Shown in pieces: positions 7,553 to 13,115 of a stretch of DNA of 22,568 bases. The DNA comes from a virus, in IMG/VR virus record IMGVR_UViG_3300025138_000402, positions 1 through 22,568 of that record; one strand, given 5' to 3'. The translations under genes and the position numbers were made by a program. Positions within the stretch are counted from its first letter, which is position 1, and every line of letters starts with the position of its first letter. The notes under the pieces are model-generated. The model did not search any database. It was not told where the DNA came from and saw nothing but the letters and a program-made list of their open reading frames with translations.

Positions 7553-8338
7553 TTAGTATACGTTTTCTGAAATTGTTAATGCGCCACGTTTGTTGCGCTT
7601 AACGGTGAGCTGGTCATTGTGAACTTCACGCTCATCTAATTTAACCAGTGATTTTAATTCCTTCTTAGCTAGCTCAAAGTTTTTTGCATGTTCTTTGTTC
7701 ATTAAGTAATCTTTAGCTAACGAATTAAAATGATTGTCGGTTGAGGCATTACGTTTCTTCATGCCATCAAGTGGTATCTTATCTGTATTAACATCAGCCT
7801 CTTCAATATTTTCTGGTGGTATATCTTTAGTTACATATTCCCAGAATCGAACAACTCTTTCTACTAGTACATTACGATACTCTTCATCTGCTGAAACTAT
7901 AGTAGCTTTGTACCCTGAGTTGCCGAAGATACAAGACAACACACATTCATTGATACCACTGATTGCCATGTAACACTGCATCTGTGCCATGTATCTTTCT
8001 ACTTGTTTATCTATATTGGTAAACGCATTGGTATGCTTGCACTCTACTATAGCCTCATGACTCTGTGAGTTAACAGCTAGTGCATCGAGCGTACCTTTAA
8101 TTGGAACACCAAACCAGTCTGCTGTGTATGGTACTTGAGTTTCGTGTGGACTCCAATCGGTGTTTAGTTCTAACCAGTTTAGATTAAATGGTTCTGTAAA
8201 TACACCTAGCTGCACTTGAATCAAATGACTTAAATCATCTGGTTGTTTTCTTTGAGTCTTGGTTAACCAAAGGTCATGCCAATCATTACTCATTATCTTG
8301 GCGCAGTCTGAACCGCCAATAAATCCATGTCTTATCAT
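7553..8338 (-). CDS. YqaJ-like recombination exonuclease
   Basis: Predicted 5'-3' exonuclease of the PD-(D/E)XK fold that makes single strands for ERF. In 261 residues it has an early acidic residue after a GxxxE turn (GVFTEP, 45-50), GTLDAL with D85, then AIVECKH with E99 and K101, and the QxxxY helix (QVERYMAQMQCYM, 112-124). The C-terminal 60 residues are charged helix. AGGAGAG precedes the ATG, and a strong sigma70-like promoter lies just upstream, so it is probably the first gene of a recombination sub-operon. Confidence 0.85.
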   Translation of the reverse strand: MIRHGFIGGSDCAKIMSNDWHDLWLTKTQRKQPDDLSHLIQVQLGVFTEPFNLNWLELNTDWSPHETQVPYTADWFGVPIKGTLDALAVNSQSHEAIVECKHTNAFTNIDKQVERYMAQMQCYMAISGINECVLSCIFGNSGYKATIVSADEEYRNVLVERVVRFWEYVTKDIPPENIEEADVNTDKIPLDGMKKRNASTDNHFNSLAKDYLMNKEHAKNFELAKKELKSLVKLDEREVHNDQLTVKRNKRGALTISENVY

Positions 8339-8355
8339 TGTACTCTCCTGTTTTT

Positions 8356-8383
8356 ATTATACATTATTCGTGGATAGTATCAA
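8356..8383 (-). promoter_or_regulatory. Sigma70-like promoter for recombination genes
   Basis: Read on the minus strand: TTGATA (8383-8378), a 16-base spacer, then a perfect TATAAT (8361-8356). Transcription would start near 8349, just upstream of the exonuclease ribosome site AGGAGAG. The -35 box lies inside the 3' end of the preceding gene. The promoter gives the exonuclease, ERF, SSB and HTH genes expression separate from the long early transcript. Confidence 0.6.
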
Positions 8384-8828
8384 CCCTGTATTTTTCAAGG
8401 TCGTCGTTAGTAATGCTAGTATAAGAGAGGAGCTTATCTTTTAGGACACCCTCTCTTAGATAGCTATCTGATATTGGCTCACCATTTTTGATGCGCCTCT
8501 CTGTAATTTTTAGTGGGTCTAGTGAGAACTCACCTGTAGGATTAGGTGGTGTATCAACTGCTGATTTCTTAGCGGCATCGATGAAGGTCTTAATAGTAGG
8601 CCAAGTGCGCGCACCATGACTCGCTCTTATCTTACCTTCTATTCTTTCTAAGAGTGAGGATAGTTGTGTTGGTGTGACATGGCCTGCAATATTTGCGTTC
8701 ACATCTTTGACAATTAGCATGAGTTCCTCACGAAGGGAATCATTATCCATCTTAGATGGGGCCTCATACCTACGGAGAAGCTTCTGTACCCACTGTCCGA
8801 TAGTTTTTGTACGTTCGTCAAAGGTCAT
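8364..8828 (-). CDS. Hypothetical protein next to replication genes
   Basis: Not recognised. The 154 residues are mostly charged helix without membrane segments (starts MTFDERTKTIGQWVQKLL; middle LSSLLERIEGKIRASHG; then ARTWPTIKTFIDAAKK). It begins one base after the stop of the FWxxYP protein (TGACATG), so the two are translationally coupled. Position after a replication-organizer gene, where lambda-type phages place a helicase loader, suggests a loader or adaptor. There is no Walker motif, so this is only contextual. Confidence 0.55.
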   Translation of the reverse strand: MTFDERTKTIGQWVQKLLRRYEAPSKMDNDSLREELMLIVKDVNANIAGHVTPTQLSSLLERIEGKIRASHGARTWPTIKTFIDAAKKSAVDTPPNPTGEFSLDPLKITERRIKNGEPISDSYLREGVLKDKLLSYTSITNDDLEKYRVDTIHE

Positions 8829-8829
8829 G

Positions 8830-9240
8830 TCATTTGTCCTGTGCTGTGAGCTGGTTTAGAGGGAAGCTAAGAATATTATCTAGCACTTGTGTATTGGTTT
8901 CTTCCTTGAGGTCATCGAAGTCATCTTCCCAACGCTCACCATTTAGCCATGTAGATGCATGAGGTATGTATTTCTTGAGGGTGTTGTTGGATTTCATAGC
9001 ATCAGCGAAAGCAAGCGCACCAGAAATTATATCGTACTTGTCTGCTGTCTTGCATGCTTTGAAGAAAGCATAACGTGCTGTCTTTTTCTGCACATGCTTG
9101 GGGTATACTTCCCAGAACCTAGTGAAGTCGAACTCACTAGGTGACAGTGTGTCACCCAAAGAGTTTAGTTCTTTATTGTTAGTATAAGTAATAATCTTAT
9201 TCTCTTTGTGTGACTGTGTGTCACTACTCTCATCTGTCAT
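8830..9240 (-). CDS. Replication organizer C-terminal-type protein (FWxxYP)
   Basis: Likely the helicase-recruiting half of a phage replication organizer. A polar, low-complexity N-terminal part (residues 1-40) precedes a domain starting FWEVYPKHVQKKTARYAFFKA and ending YIPHASTWLNGERWEDD. This pattern is common at the C-termini of phage O-like and DnaT-like proteins. Usually it is fused behind a winged helix; here the winged helix is the separate upstream gene, overlapping by 11 bases. The ATG has GGAG seven bases upstream. The N-terminal polar stretch contains the origin-like dyads. Confidence 0.7.
   Translation of the reverse strand: MTDESSDTQSHKENKIITYTNNKELNSLGDTLSPSEFDFTRFWEVYPKHVQKKTARYAFFKACKTADKYDIISGALAFADAMKSNNTLKKYIPHASTWLNGERWEDDFDDLKEETNTQVLDNILSFPLNQLTAQDK
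9140..9224. repeat. Paired 17-bp dyads flanking AT-rich DNA, candidate replication origin or operator
   Basis: The first dyad, 9140-9156, is GGTGACAGTGTGTCACC (perfect 7-bp arms, 3-base centre). The second, 9208-9225 region, reads TGTGACTGTGTGTCACT, sharing 14 of 17 bases. Between them lie about 50 bases of AT-rich DNA (tttattgttagtataagtaa and on). The elements sit in the start of the FWxxYP gene, at the junction with the winged-helix gene. Lambda-type origins sit at the equivalent place inside gene O. An operator bound by an early regulator is the alternative. Confidence 0.45.
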
Positions 9241-9511
9241 TGGTGTTCTCCAGTGGGCAAGTTAAGTCATAGAGAGTGGTGTTACCCTTACATCCACGCT
9301 CTCTTGTTAAGAATTTATTTTCTTCTAGGTAGTTAATAGCTCTAATAACAGTACGTCCTGATAGCCCTGTTCTCTTTGCTAATCCTTGGATGGAAGGATA
9401 GCATACACCACCTTCATCTACATATGAAGCAAGAATAATGTATACATATTTTGCATTGGCATTATTAACTTGCGCTTTGCAAATGTTTAATGTTAGTGTT
9501 GTAGCGTACAT
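9230..9511 (-). CDS. Winged-helix replication initiator-type protein
   Basis: A 93-residue predicted DNA-binding protein corresponding to the N-terminal domain of O-like phage initiators. The helix-turn-helix is seen in GVCYPSIQGLAKRTGLSGRTVIRAINYLEENKFL (shown as consecutive parts GVCYPSIQGLAKRTGL and SGRTVIRAINYLEENKFL), followed by a wing and NTTLYDLTCP. It would bind the nearby dyads. The frame remains open upstream of the ATG with protein-like sequence (VEWQESQKQILIG) but lacks a usual start codon there, and the ribosome site at the ATG is weak, so the exact start is uncertain. Its end overlaps the FWxxYP gene by 11 bases. Confidence 0.7.
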   Translation of the reverse strand: MYATTLTLNICKAQVNNANAKYVYIILASYVDEGGVCYPSIQGLAKRTGLSGRTVIRAINYLEENKFLTRERGCKGNTTLYDLTCPLENTNDR

Positions 9512-9570
9512 AGGTGTCTCATAACGTCCTATAAGTATTTGTTTTTGGCTCTCCTGCCACTCAACTATAG

Positions 9571-9609
9571 CCCCTGCTTTTAGATATCAACTAAGGCAGG
9601 GGTTTTTTT
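9571..9609 (+). terminator. Intrinsic terminator reading rightward, antisense to the early operon
   Basis: CCCCTGC (9571-9577) pairs exactly with GCAGGGG (9596-9602) and is followed by seven T (9603-9609). Extra TT/AA pairs extend the stem past a bulged G. This is a terminator only for + strand transcription; on the minus strand the hairpin is followed by CTATAGTTGAG, not a U run. All genes here are on the minus strand, so it would stop antisense transcripts coming from the late region on the left. Confidence 0.6.
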
Positions 9610-9862
9610 ATCCCCACTCAGGCATCATCCAGTTGGATTCAGGTTTCTTAACATCACCCTCTGGCACATGCTCATACACTGCATACTTCTTACCACTATG
9701 TGTGTGTATGTGACTGAGTATATTCATGCCATCTTTTTTAAGCACATGAATTATAGCTGCTAATCTAAAGCATCCAAATTTATCTAGTGCTTCAATGGGT
9801 GTAAGTTTATTCCCTGCTTCTAGGTAGTTCTTAACTCTCACCCTCTGTGATTCTATTGTCAT
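9608..9862 (-). CDS. Helix-turn-helix domain protein
   Basis: An 84-residue predicted DNA-binding protein. The core TIESQRVRVKNYLEAG, LTPIEALDKFGCFRLAAII and HVLKKDGM resembles the HTH_39 family of small phage and prophage proteins. GGAGAATACC precedes the ATG. The start overlaps the resolvase gene by 32 bases. The stop codon lies in the T run of the antisense terminator. It may regulate early transcription; its target is not known. Confidence 0.65.
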   Translation of the reverse strand: MTIESQRVRVKNYLEAGNKLTPIEALDKFGCFRLAAIIHVLKKDGMNILSHIHTHSGKKYAVYEHVPEGDVKKPESNWMMPEWG

Positions 9863-10178
9863 GGTATTCTCCTACTATTTCCTCAAACAATTCACCGTCC
9901 ATAATCACAAGCGTCTGAGGTTTGCCTGCTTTACGTTTATAGAAGGCAATGTCTTTGCCCTCGAGTACTGTGAAGGGGCTAGGGAAGTTAGACTTATCCC
10001 TGTATTTTACTTCACCTACTAGTTTTCGTCCCACCATTGCGAGGTGGATGTCACCTGACCACTCACCTCCGAGCGCACCTGAGAGGGGGACGCGGTAGTT
10101 TTTGATGCCGATTTTTTCGAGCCATTTGCAGAACCATTTCTCGTGGTAAGTTCCCTTTGACTTATTCTTGTTTGCCAT
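9831..10178 (-). CDS. Holliday-junction resolvase-like nuclease (Hjc type)
   Basis: Predicted structure-specific nuclease of the PD-(D/E)XK fold. From the ATG at 10178 the 115-residue protein has E13 in KGTYHEKWF, the loop LSGALGGEWSGDIHL with D43, and LVGEVKYRD with E56 and K58. This spacing matches the archaeal Hjc-like resolvase signature. The start is chosen over an upstream TTG (10196) because AAAGGGAGAC lies directly before it. It would resolve recombination or replication branches before packaging. Its first 160 bases overlap the zinc-motif gene in another frame. Confidence 0.75.
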   Translation of the reverse strand: MANKNKSKGTYHEKWFCKWLEKIGIKNYRVPLSGALGGEWSGDIHLAMVGRKLVGEVKYRDKSNFPSPFTVLEGKDIAFYKRKAGKPQTLVIMDGELFEEIVGEYHDNRITEGES

Positions 10179-10303
10179 GTCTCCCTTTCGTAACAATCTA
10201 AACAGATGATGTAATGTTTCGTTGGCTTATAACTATGTAGTATAGCAACAAACCATTCTGTTTTAGTATAGCAAGCATCGCACGTACCTGTGCCTGATTC
10301 CAT
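10019..10303 (-). CDS. Small zinc-motif protein with long overlap
   Basis: The first 50 residues look real: ESGTGTCDACYTKTEW and HYIICLDCYERETWQ give two CxxC pairs about 20 residues apart, a zinc-ribbon spacing. ATG at 10303 is chosen because it follows the XRE gene stop by one base with AAAAGGTAAG before it. Past residue 42 the frame runs inside the resolvase gene and turns Ser/Thr-rich (for example SKKSASKTTASPSQ), which is probably dictated by the other frame. Function is unknown; zinc-binding regulator or adaptor is likely. Confidence 0.5.
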   Translation of the reverse strand: MESGTGTCDACYTKTEWFVAILHSYKPTKHYIICLDCYERETWQTRISQRELTTRNGSANGSKKSASKTTASPSQVRSEVSGQVTSTSQWWDEN

Positions 10304-10304
10304 C

Positions 10305-10511
10305 TTACCTTTTAGTGACTTCGATTTTGCAACCAAGTGCATCAACCCAACACGACAGCATGAACCCACTTGGTATACGCTTGTGTTGCTCCCATTTGTG
10401 TACCAAAGAATTACCTATGCCAATGATGTCGGCTAAATCTTCTTGGCTAAGTTTCTTTTCATGCCTGTATATTACAAGCTGTTCAACCATTGCTTTGTAT
10501 TCATTGTTCAT
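10305..10511 (-). CDS. XRE-family regulator
   Basis: A 68-residue Cro/C1-type helix-turn-helix protein. EKKLSQEDLADIIGIG forms helices 2 and the turn, and NSLVHKWEQHKRIPSG follows as the recognition helix and loop. It has no room for a dimerization or cleavage domain, so it is more like Cro than CI. No clear ribosome site precedes it; it overlaps the preceding gene by 11 bases and is probably coupled. It likely controls early gene expression. Confidence 0.75.
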   Translation of the reverse strand: MNNEYKAMVEQLVIYRHEKKLSQEDLADIIGIGNSLVHKWEQHKRIPSGFMLSCWVDALGCKIEVTKR

Positions 10512-10746
10512 TTTTAATTTTACATTGAGAGTTAATCTTCTTGGGTTCAGATAATCCAGTAGCCCAGTTCTTAGCTAATCTATCTAGAGTTCTACCTACT
10601 TGCTTAGCTGTTGCTAGTCTTATGTCTTGCTTACGCACAGCTCTATAGTATGTAGATGTTGGAAGACCAGCACGCTTAAACACCTTGTGCATAGGCAGGT
10701 CAACCCACCTATGCTTCTCCATTATCTGTTCCCAATAACTAATCAT
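10501..10746 (-). CDS. Small HTH-like protein
   Basis: Predicted DNA-binding protein of about 81 residues. The segment LPMHKVFKRAGLPTSTYYRA followed by RLATAKQVGRTLDRLA resembles a helix-turn-helix with the serine/threonine-tyrosine-tyrosine recognition start seen in phage regulators. The start is uncertain: ATG at 10746 is chosen, but an upstream TTG at 10782 is in frame, and neither has a clear ribosome site. A promoter-like sequence ends almost at the ATG, so the message could be leaderless. It heads a short regulatory pair with the XRE gene. Confidence 0.55.
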   Translation of the reverse strand: MISYWEQIMEKHRWVDLPMHKVFKRAGLPTSTYYRAVRKQDIRLATAKQVGRTLDRLAKNWATGLSEPKKINSQCKIKNEQ

Positions 10747-10752
10747 GATTCT

Positions 10753-10782
10753 GTTGTAGCACACACGCAGTTGATTGGTCAA
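10753..10782 (-). promoter_or_regulatory. Possible sigma70 promoter for the regulator pair
   Basis: Minus strand TTGACC (10782-10777), 18-base spacer, TACAAC (10758-10753): five of six and four of six matches. Transcription would begin within a base or two of the ATG at 10746. Confidence 0.35.
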
Positions 10783-10784
10783 TA

Positions 10785-11174
10785 CTAATCATCAAGAAAT
10801 TTAAATCTATGTAGAATTGTACAATAACCTACGATATCTTTAAGGCTATCTTCAGTCCAGTTCTGATGACAGCGTGCTATCTTAACCATTATCATCATCA
10901 TTGCTACATCTTCTTTAGTAAAATGATAGCCTCTATTCCAGTCAGTCCACATCCTAGCAATGTCATCAAAGTTATTAGCTGCATCACCATACTCTTCGTG
11001 TCTGTCACCATACACAATACCGTGTGCTTCTTGTAAAAACTCACGTGATTTTTCAGCTTTACTATTTTGCACAGCATCTTCTAACGATATAGTTTCTTTC
11101 TCTTTTATTTGTCGTATGCTTAATTTTTCTAAGCCACTTGCTAATTTATCTAGCTCATTCATTGGATTACTCAT
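10785..11174 (-). CDS. DUF6378-like protein
   Basis: A 129-residue phage protein of a conserved family with no known activity. The signature is VYGDRHEEYGDAANNFDDIA, then FTKEDVAMMMIMVKIARC and DSLKDIVGYC, a helical bundle with conserved acids that recalls nucleotide-pyrophosphohydrolase-like folds. The start at 11174 is favoured over ATG 11186 because GGAG lies six bases before it. Start and previous stop overlap as ATGAGTAA. Confidence 0.7.
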   Translation of the reverse strand: MSNPMNELDKLASGLEKLSIRQIKEKETISLEDAVQNSKAEKSREFLQEAHGIVYGDRHEEYGDAANNFDDIARMWTDWNRGYHFTKEDVAMMMIMVKIARCHQNWTEDSLKDIVGYCTILHRFKFLDD

Positions 11175-11349
11175 GTCCATCTCCATTACATTTAAGGCAG
11201 AGTTCTTCTTTGTGTGAAAAATAAACCTTTGGGTTGCTTGACATCCCTGCTACTCCGTAGTCAGAGGACGTTGGGTTGTATGATGGACTAGCATAGTAGT
11301 TGTCTACCATACCAGTGCCATCACACTCATTACATTTAATTATGCTCAT
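11167..11349 (-). CDS. Small DnaJ-like zinc-motif protein
   Basis: A 60-residue protein with two motifs of the CxxCxGxG type: CNECDGTGMV near the start and CLKCNGDGHE at the end. These would together bind one zinc ion as in the DnaJ central domain. The linker is Ser/Tyr/Pro-rich. No J domain is present. Its start overlaps the DUF932-like stop as ATGA. An adaptor role is possible but not shown. Confidence 0.6.
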   Translation of the reverse strand: MSIIKCNECDGTGMVDNYYASPSYNPTSSDYGVAGMSSNPKVYFSHKEELCLKCNGDGHE

Positions 11350-12215
11350 AACTTTCTACCTAATGTGTGCCAGTATTCAGTGTCCATTGCTTTAGCAATC
11401 ATAGCTTCCCTTTCTACTGAGGTATTGTGTGGACTCTTAGACAGACGCTTGCCTGAGTTATCAGTGAAGTCAGTGTGAGTAGCCCATGATGTAAGACAAT
11501 TATACAAAGACCATTTGTTGTGACCCATCCAGCTAGAATGGTCGTGATATAAACTCATCAGGTTTTCTAACTGACGCTCGTTGTTATGCCTGACTGATGA
11601 ATATGTTTTCTTCTTAACTATATTAGCCTTGAAAAAATCTTCTACCTCTGTCTCATAGATACTAGTATAAGCATACTCACTCCACATTTCTTCTTTATCT
11701 TTGAAGGTCTCGTAATTGTTAAGCACATGTCTAGCTGTATCATCTATGCTTACCCTTGAGGTATGCTTGAGTCTTATCTTAGATAGTGGGTCAGCAAATG
11801 TCTGTCCATTTAGACAGGTTAATCGCAAGCCATCGGCACTAATAATGTAAGGCCAAGTACCGTCATGACTACTAAACATATTGATTCTGTAATGAGTTAG
11901 GTCATTGAGTTGAGGGGATGGGTTGATTGTTATGTCATTGAATAACACAGTAGCTTTAAGCTTACGTCCACCGTTATGTACCTTGATATCAGTAGTGTAA
12001 TCTTGAGATATGTCTGAGTTATTAAGACCAACTAGTAAGTTATCAACCATCTCTTCGTAGTTGATAGGTTTGTAATTACTGCTGTGTCTACCTAGAATAA
12101 ACCCTGTATCTGGATGTCTAAGTATCTTCATGTCTGGTATTGCTGTACCATCTGCCAAGTATGCTTTCTCTTCTACTACTTGGAAGTCATAGTCATGCGT
12201 AATTGTATCTAACAT
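11346..12215 (-). CDS. DUF932-like phage/plasmid protein
   Basis: A 289-residue protein resembling DUF932 (phage/plasmid-like protein), whose function is unknown. Visible family features are ILGRHSSNYKPINYEEM (residues about 40-56), the central beta strands GGRKLKATVLF and ISADGLRLTCLNGQTF (about 125-140), and a helical C-terminal half with the conserved YNCLTSWATHT. AAAGGAGAATACA precedes the ATG. It is among the larger early genes and is probably made soon after infection. Confidence 0.78.
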   Translation of the reverse strand: MLDTITHDYDFQVVEEKAYLADGTAIPDMKILRHPDTGFILGRHSSNYKPINYEEMVDNLLVGLNNSDISQDYTTDIKVHNGGRKLKATVLFNDITINPSPQLNDLTHYRINMFSSHDGTWPYIISADGLRLTCLNGQTFADPLSKIRLKHTSRVSIDDTARHVLNNYETFKDKEEMWSEYAYTSIYETEVEDFFKANIVKKKTYSSVRHNNERQLENLMSLYHDHSSWMGHNKWSLYNCLTSWATHTDFTDNSGKRLSKSPHNTSVEREAMIAKAMDTEYWHTLGRKL

Positions 12216-12332
12216 TGTATTCTCCTTTAAATGAATTGATTCACTTTCTAATTGTATCTTATAGGTGTCGCTCTCGGGGGAGGCATCCTCCCTTTGGTAA
12301 CAGTACTTGCAACAGGACTGTGAAGGTGCCAG
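12216..12332 (-). other. 117-base leader between the membrane peptide and DUF932-like genes
   Basis: No gene with a normal start was found. It holds a hairpin, GGGAGG (12278-12283) with CCTCCC (12287-12292). In the frame shared by the 27-residue peptide and the DUF932-like protein it is open throughout for 39 codons, with a cysteine cluster (SCCKYCYQRED). Confidence 0.4.
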
Positions 12333-12416
12333 CTATAAGCCGAAACCCTCACCTATCAGTAACACGCCTGCAACGATAACGCATAGAGCTACAATTCCGA
12401 TTAAATCTTGTGCCAT
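12333..12416 (-). CDS. 27-residue membrane peptide
   Basis: Too short for routine gene calling but well supported. The ATG at 12416 follows AAAGGACAGACTG, giving AGGA at good spacing. The peptide starts MAQDL, then about 17 hydrophobic residues (IGIVALCVIVAGVLLIG), and ends EGFGL with a TAG stop. It would be a single-pass inner-membrane peptide. Such small phage membrane peptides can inhibit lysis, exclude other phages or modulate host enzymes; none of these is shown here. It lies between the 131-residue gene and the DUF932-like gene. Confidence 0.6.
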   Translation of the reverse strand: MAQDLIGIVALCVIVAGVLLIGEGFGL

Positions 12417-12435
12417 CAGTCTGTCCTTTTGCTGT

Positions 12436-12459
12436 GAGGTAGACCCGAAAGCCTACCTC
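12436..12459. repeat. Hairpin upstream of membrane peptide
   Basis: GAGGTAG (12436-12442) and CTACCTC (12453-12459) are exact inverted copies around a 10-base loop. No T run follows on either strand, so it is not a normal terminator. It may stabilise or process the early message just before the membrane peptide ribosome site. Confidence 0.45.
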
Positions 12460-12466
12460 GATAAAG

Positions 12467-12936
12467 TAAGTATGCTATGAAGCATACCTTTCTTTGATTT
12501 CTTCTATCTCATCCTGAGTTAGATGAGTAGTTCGGGCTTTAGATGGCGCGTTGGCCTGCCATTTCTCGCCATGTAGTTGTTCGAATACAGACTGGTCGGC
12601 ATCGAAGTCATCTTGGGCAACCGCAACAATCTTTTCGGAGAGGTCAATCCAAGTAGCTAGATTGAGGATGGCTTTGTCATCGTTGTCTGCGATTGCAGCT
12701 GACATCTTAGTAGCCTGCTCATGTAGTCTTTTCTTAAAGAACTGAAGACGATTGTTACCTGAATAGATAGCGTCGGAAGCTCGCTTTTTGTTTAGGTAGT
12801 CGTCTTGCTGTTCAGAACTTGTTGAAGAGTAAGTTGCTATTGCTAGTTTATGTTTAATTAAATCTTTCATGTTAATCTCCTGTTATACGCGAGGGAAATT
12901 CCTCGTACTTAGACTTGACAGCCATATCCTATCTGG
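12467..12936. repeat. Left arm of 1.1-kb imperfect inverted repeat
   Basis: This arm contains the whole 131-residue gene plus its flanks. It matches the reverse complement of 13116-13565. Exact blocks include 12664-12679, 12777-12791, 12824-12834 and 12749-12760. Two perfect inner blocks lie nearest the centre: GCGAGGGAAATTCCTCGT (12889-12906) and CCATATCCTATCTGG (12922-12936). A small self-hairpin at 12470-12487 surrounds the gene's stop codon. Confidence 0.85.
12475..12870 (-). CDS. Hypothetical early protein; functional copy in the inverted repeat
   Basis: First gene of the early operon, 131 residues, not recognised. The ATG follows ACAGGAGATTAAC. The protein is soluble and mainly helical, with a polar start (MKDLIKHKLAIATYSSTSS), a basic stretch (NRLQFFKKRLHEQATK), a middle helix (AILNLATWIDLSEKIVAVA) and a charged C-terminus (LTQDEIEEIKERYAS). 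First position in an early operon fits a host-takeover protein. A decayed inverted counterpart lies on the other side of the promoter region. The stop codon is TAG in a small hairpin. Confidence 0.7.
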   Translation of the reverse strand: MKDLIKHKLAIATYSSTSSEQQDDYLNKKRASDAIYSGNNRLQFFKKRLHEQATKMSAAIADNDDKAILNLATWIDLSEKIVAVAQDDFDADQSVFEQLHGEKWQANAPSKARTTHLTQDEIEEIKERYAS

Positions 12937-13115
12937 CCCAGCCAACAGATAATATCTAGCGTGGTTAAATAAATAGGCATTAAATAAACCACGACCTAGC
13001 CACAACCATCGGACAAGATAAACTGACGAGGGTCTATTCAATAAAGGATGCCCACCAAAGGTGGAATAGCATCCGCACAAGGTCGTGTATGGATACGTCC
13101 GTTTCTCTTTTCTGA
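12937..13115. other. Structured centre of the inverted repeat
   Basis: About 180 bases with no convincing gene. CGTGGTT (12960-12966) can pair with AACCACG (12987-12993). CACGACC (12990-12996) can instead pair with GGTCGTG (13081-13087), and the two helices share bases so only one can form. A compound hairpin at 13046-13074 has GGATGC/GCATCC outside and CCACC/GGTGG inside, with an AAA loop and a 4-base bulge. The early promoter must lie near here, but no strong sigma70 match was found on the minus strand. Confidence 0.6.

Noticed and set aside
12278-12295. GGGAGG/CCTCCC hairpin plus TTT as a terminator on the + strand
   Set aside because: The stem is only six pairs and just three T follow, so it is weak. 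It may instead be a local structure in the early message leader.
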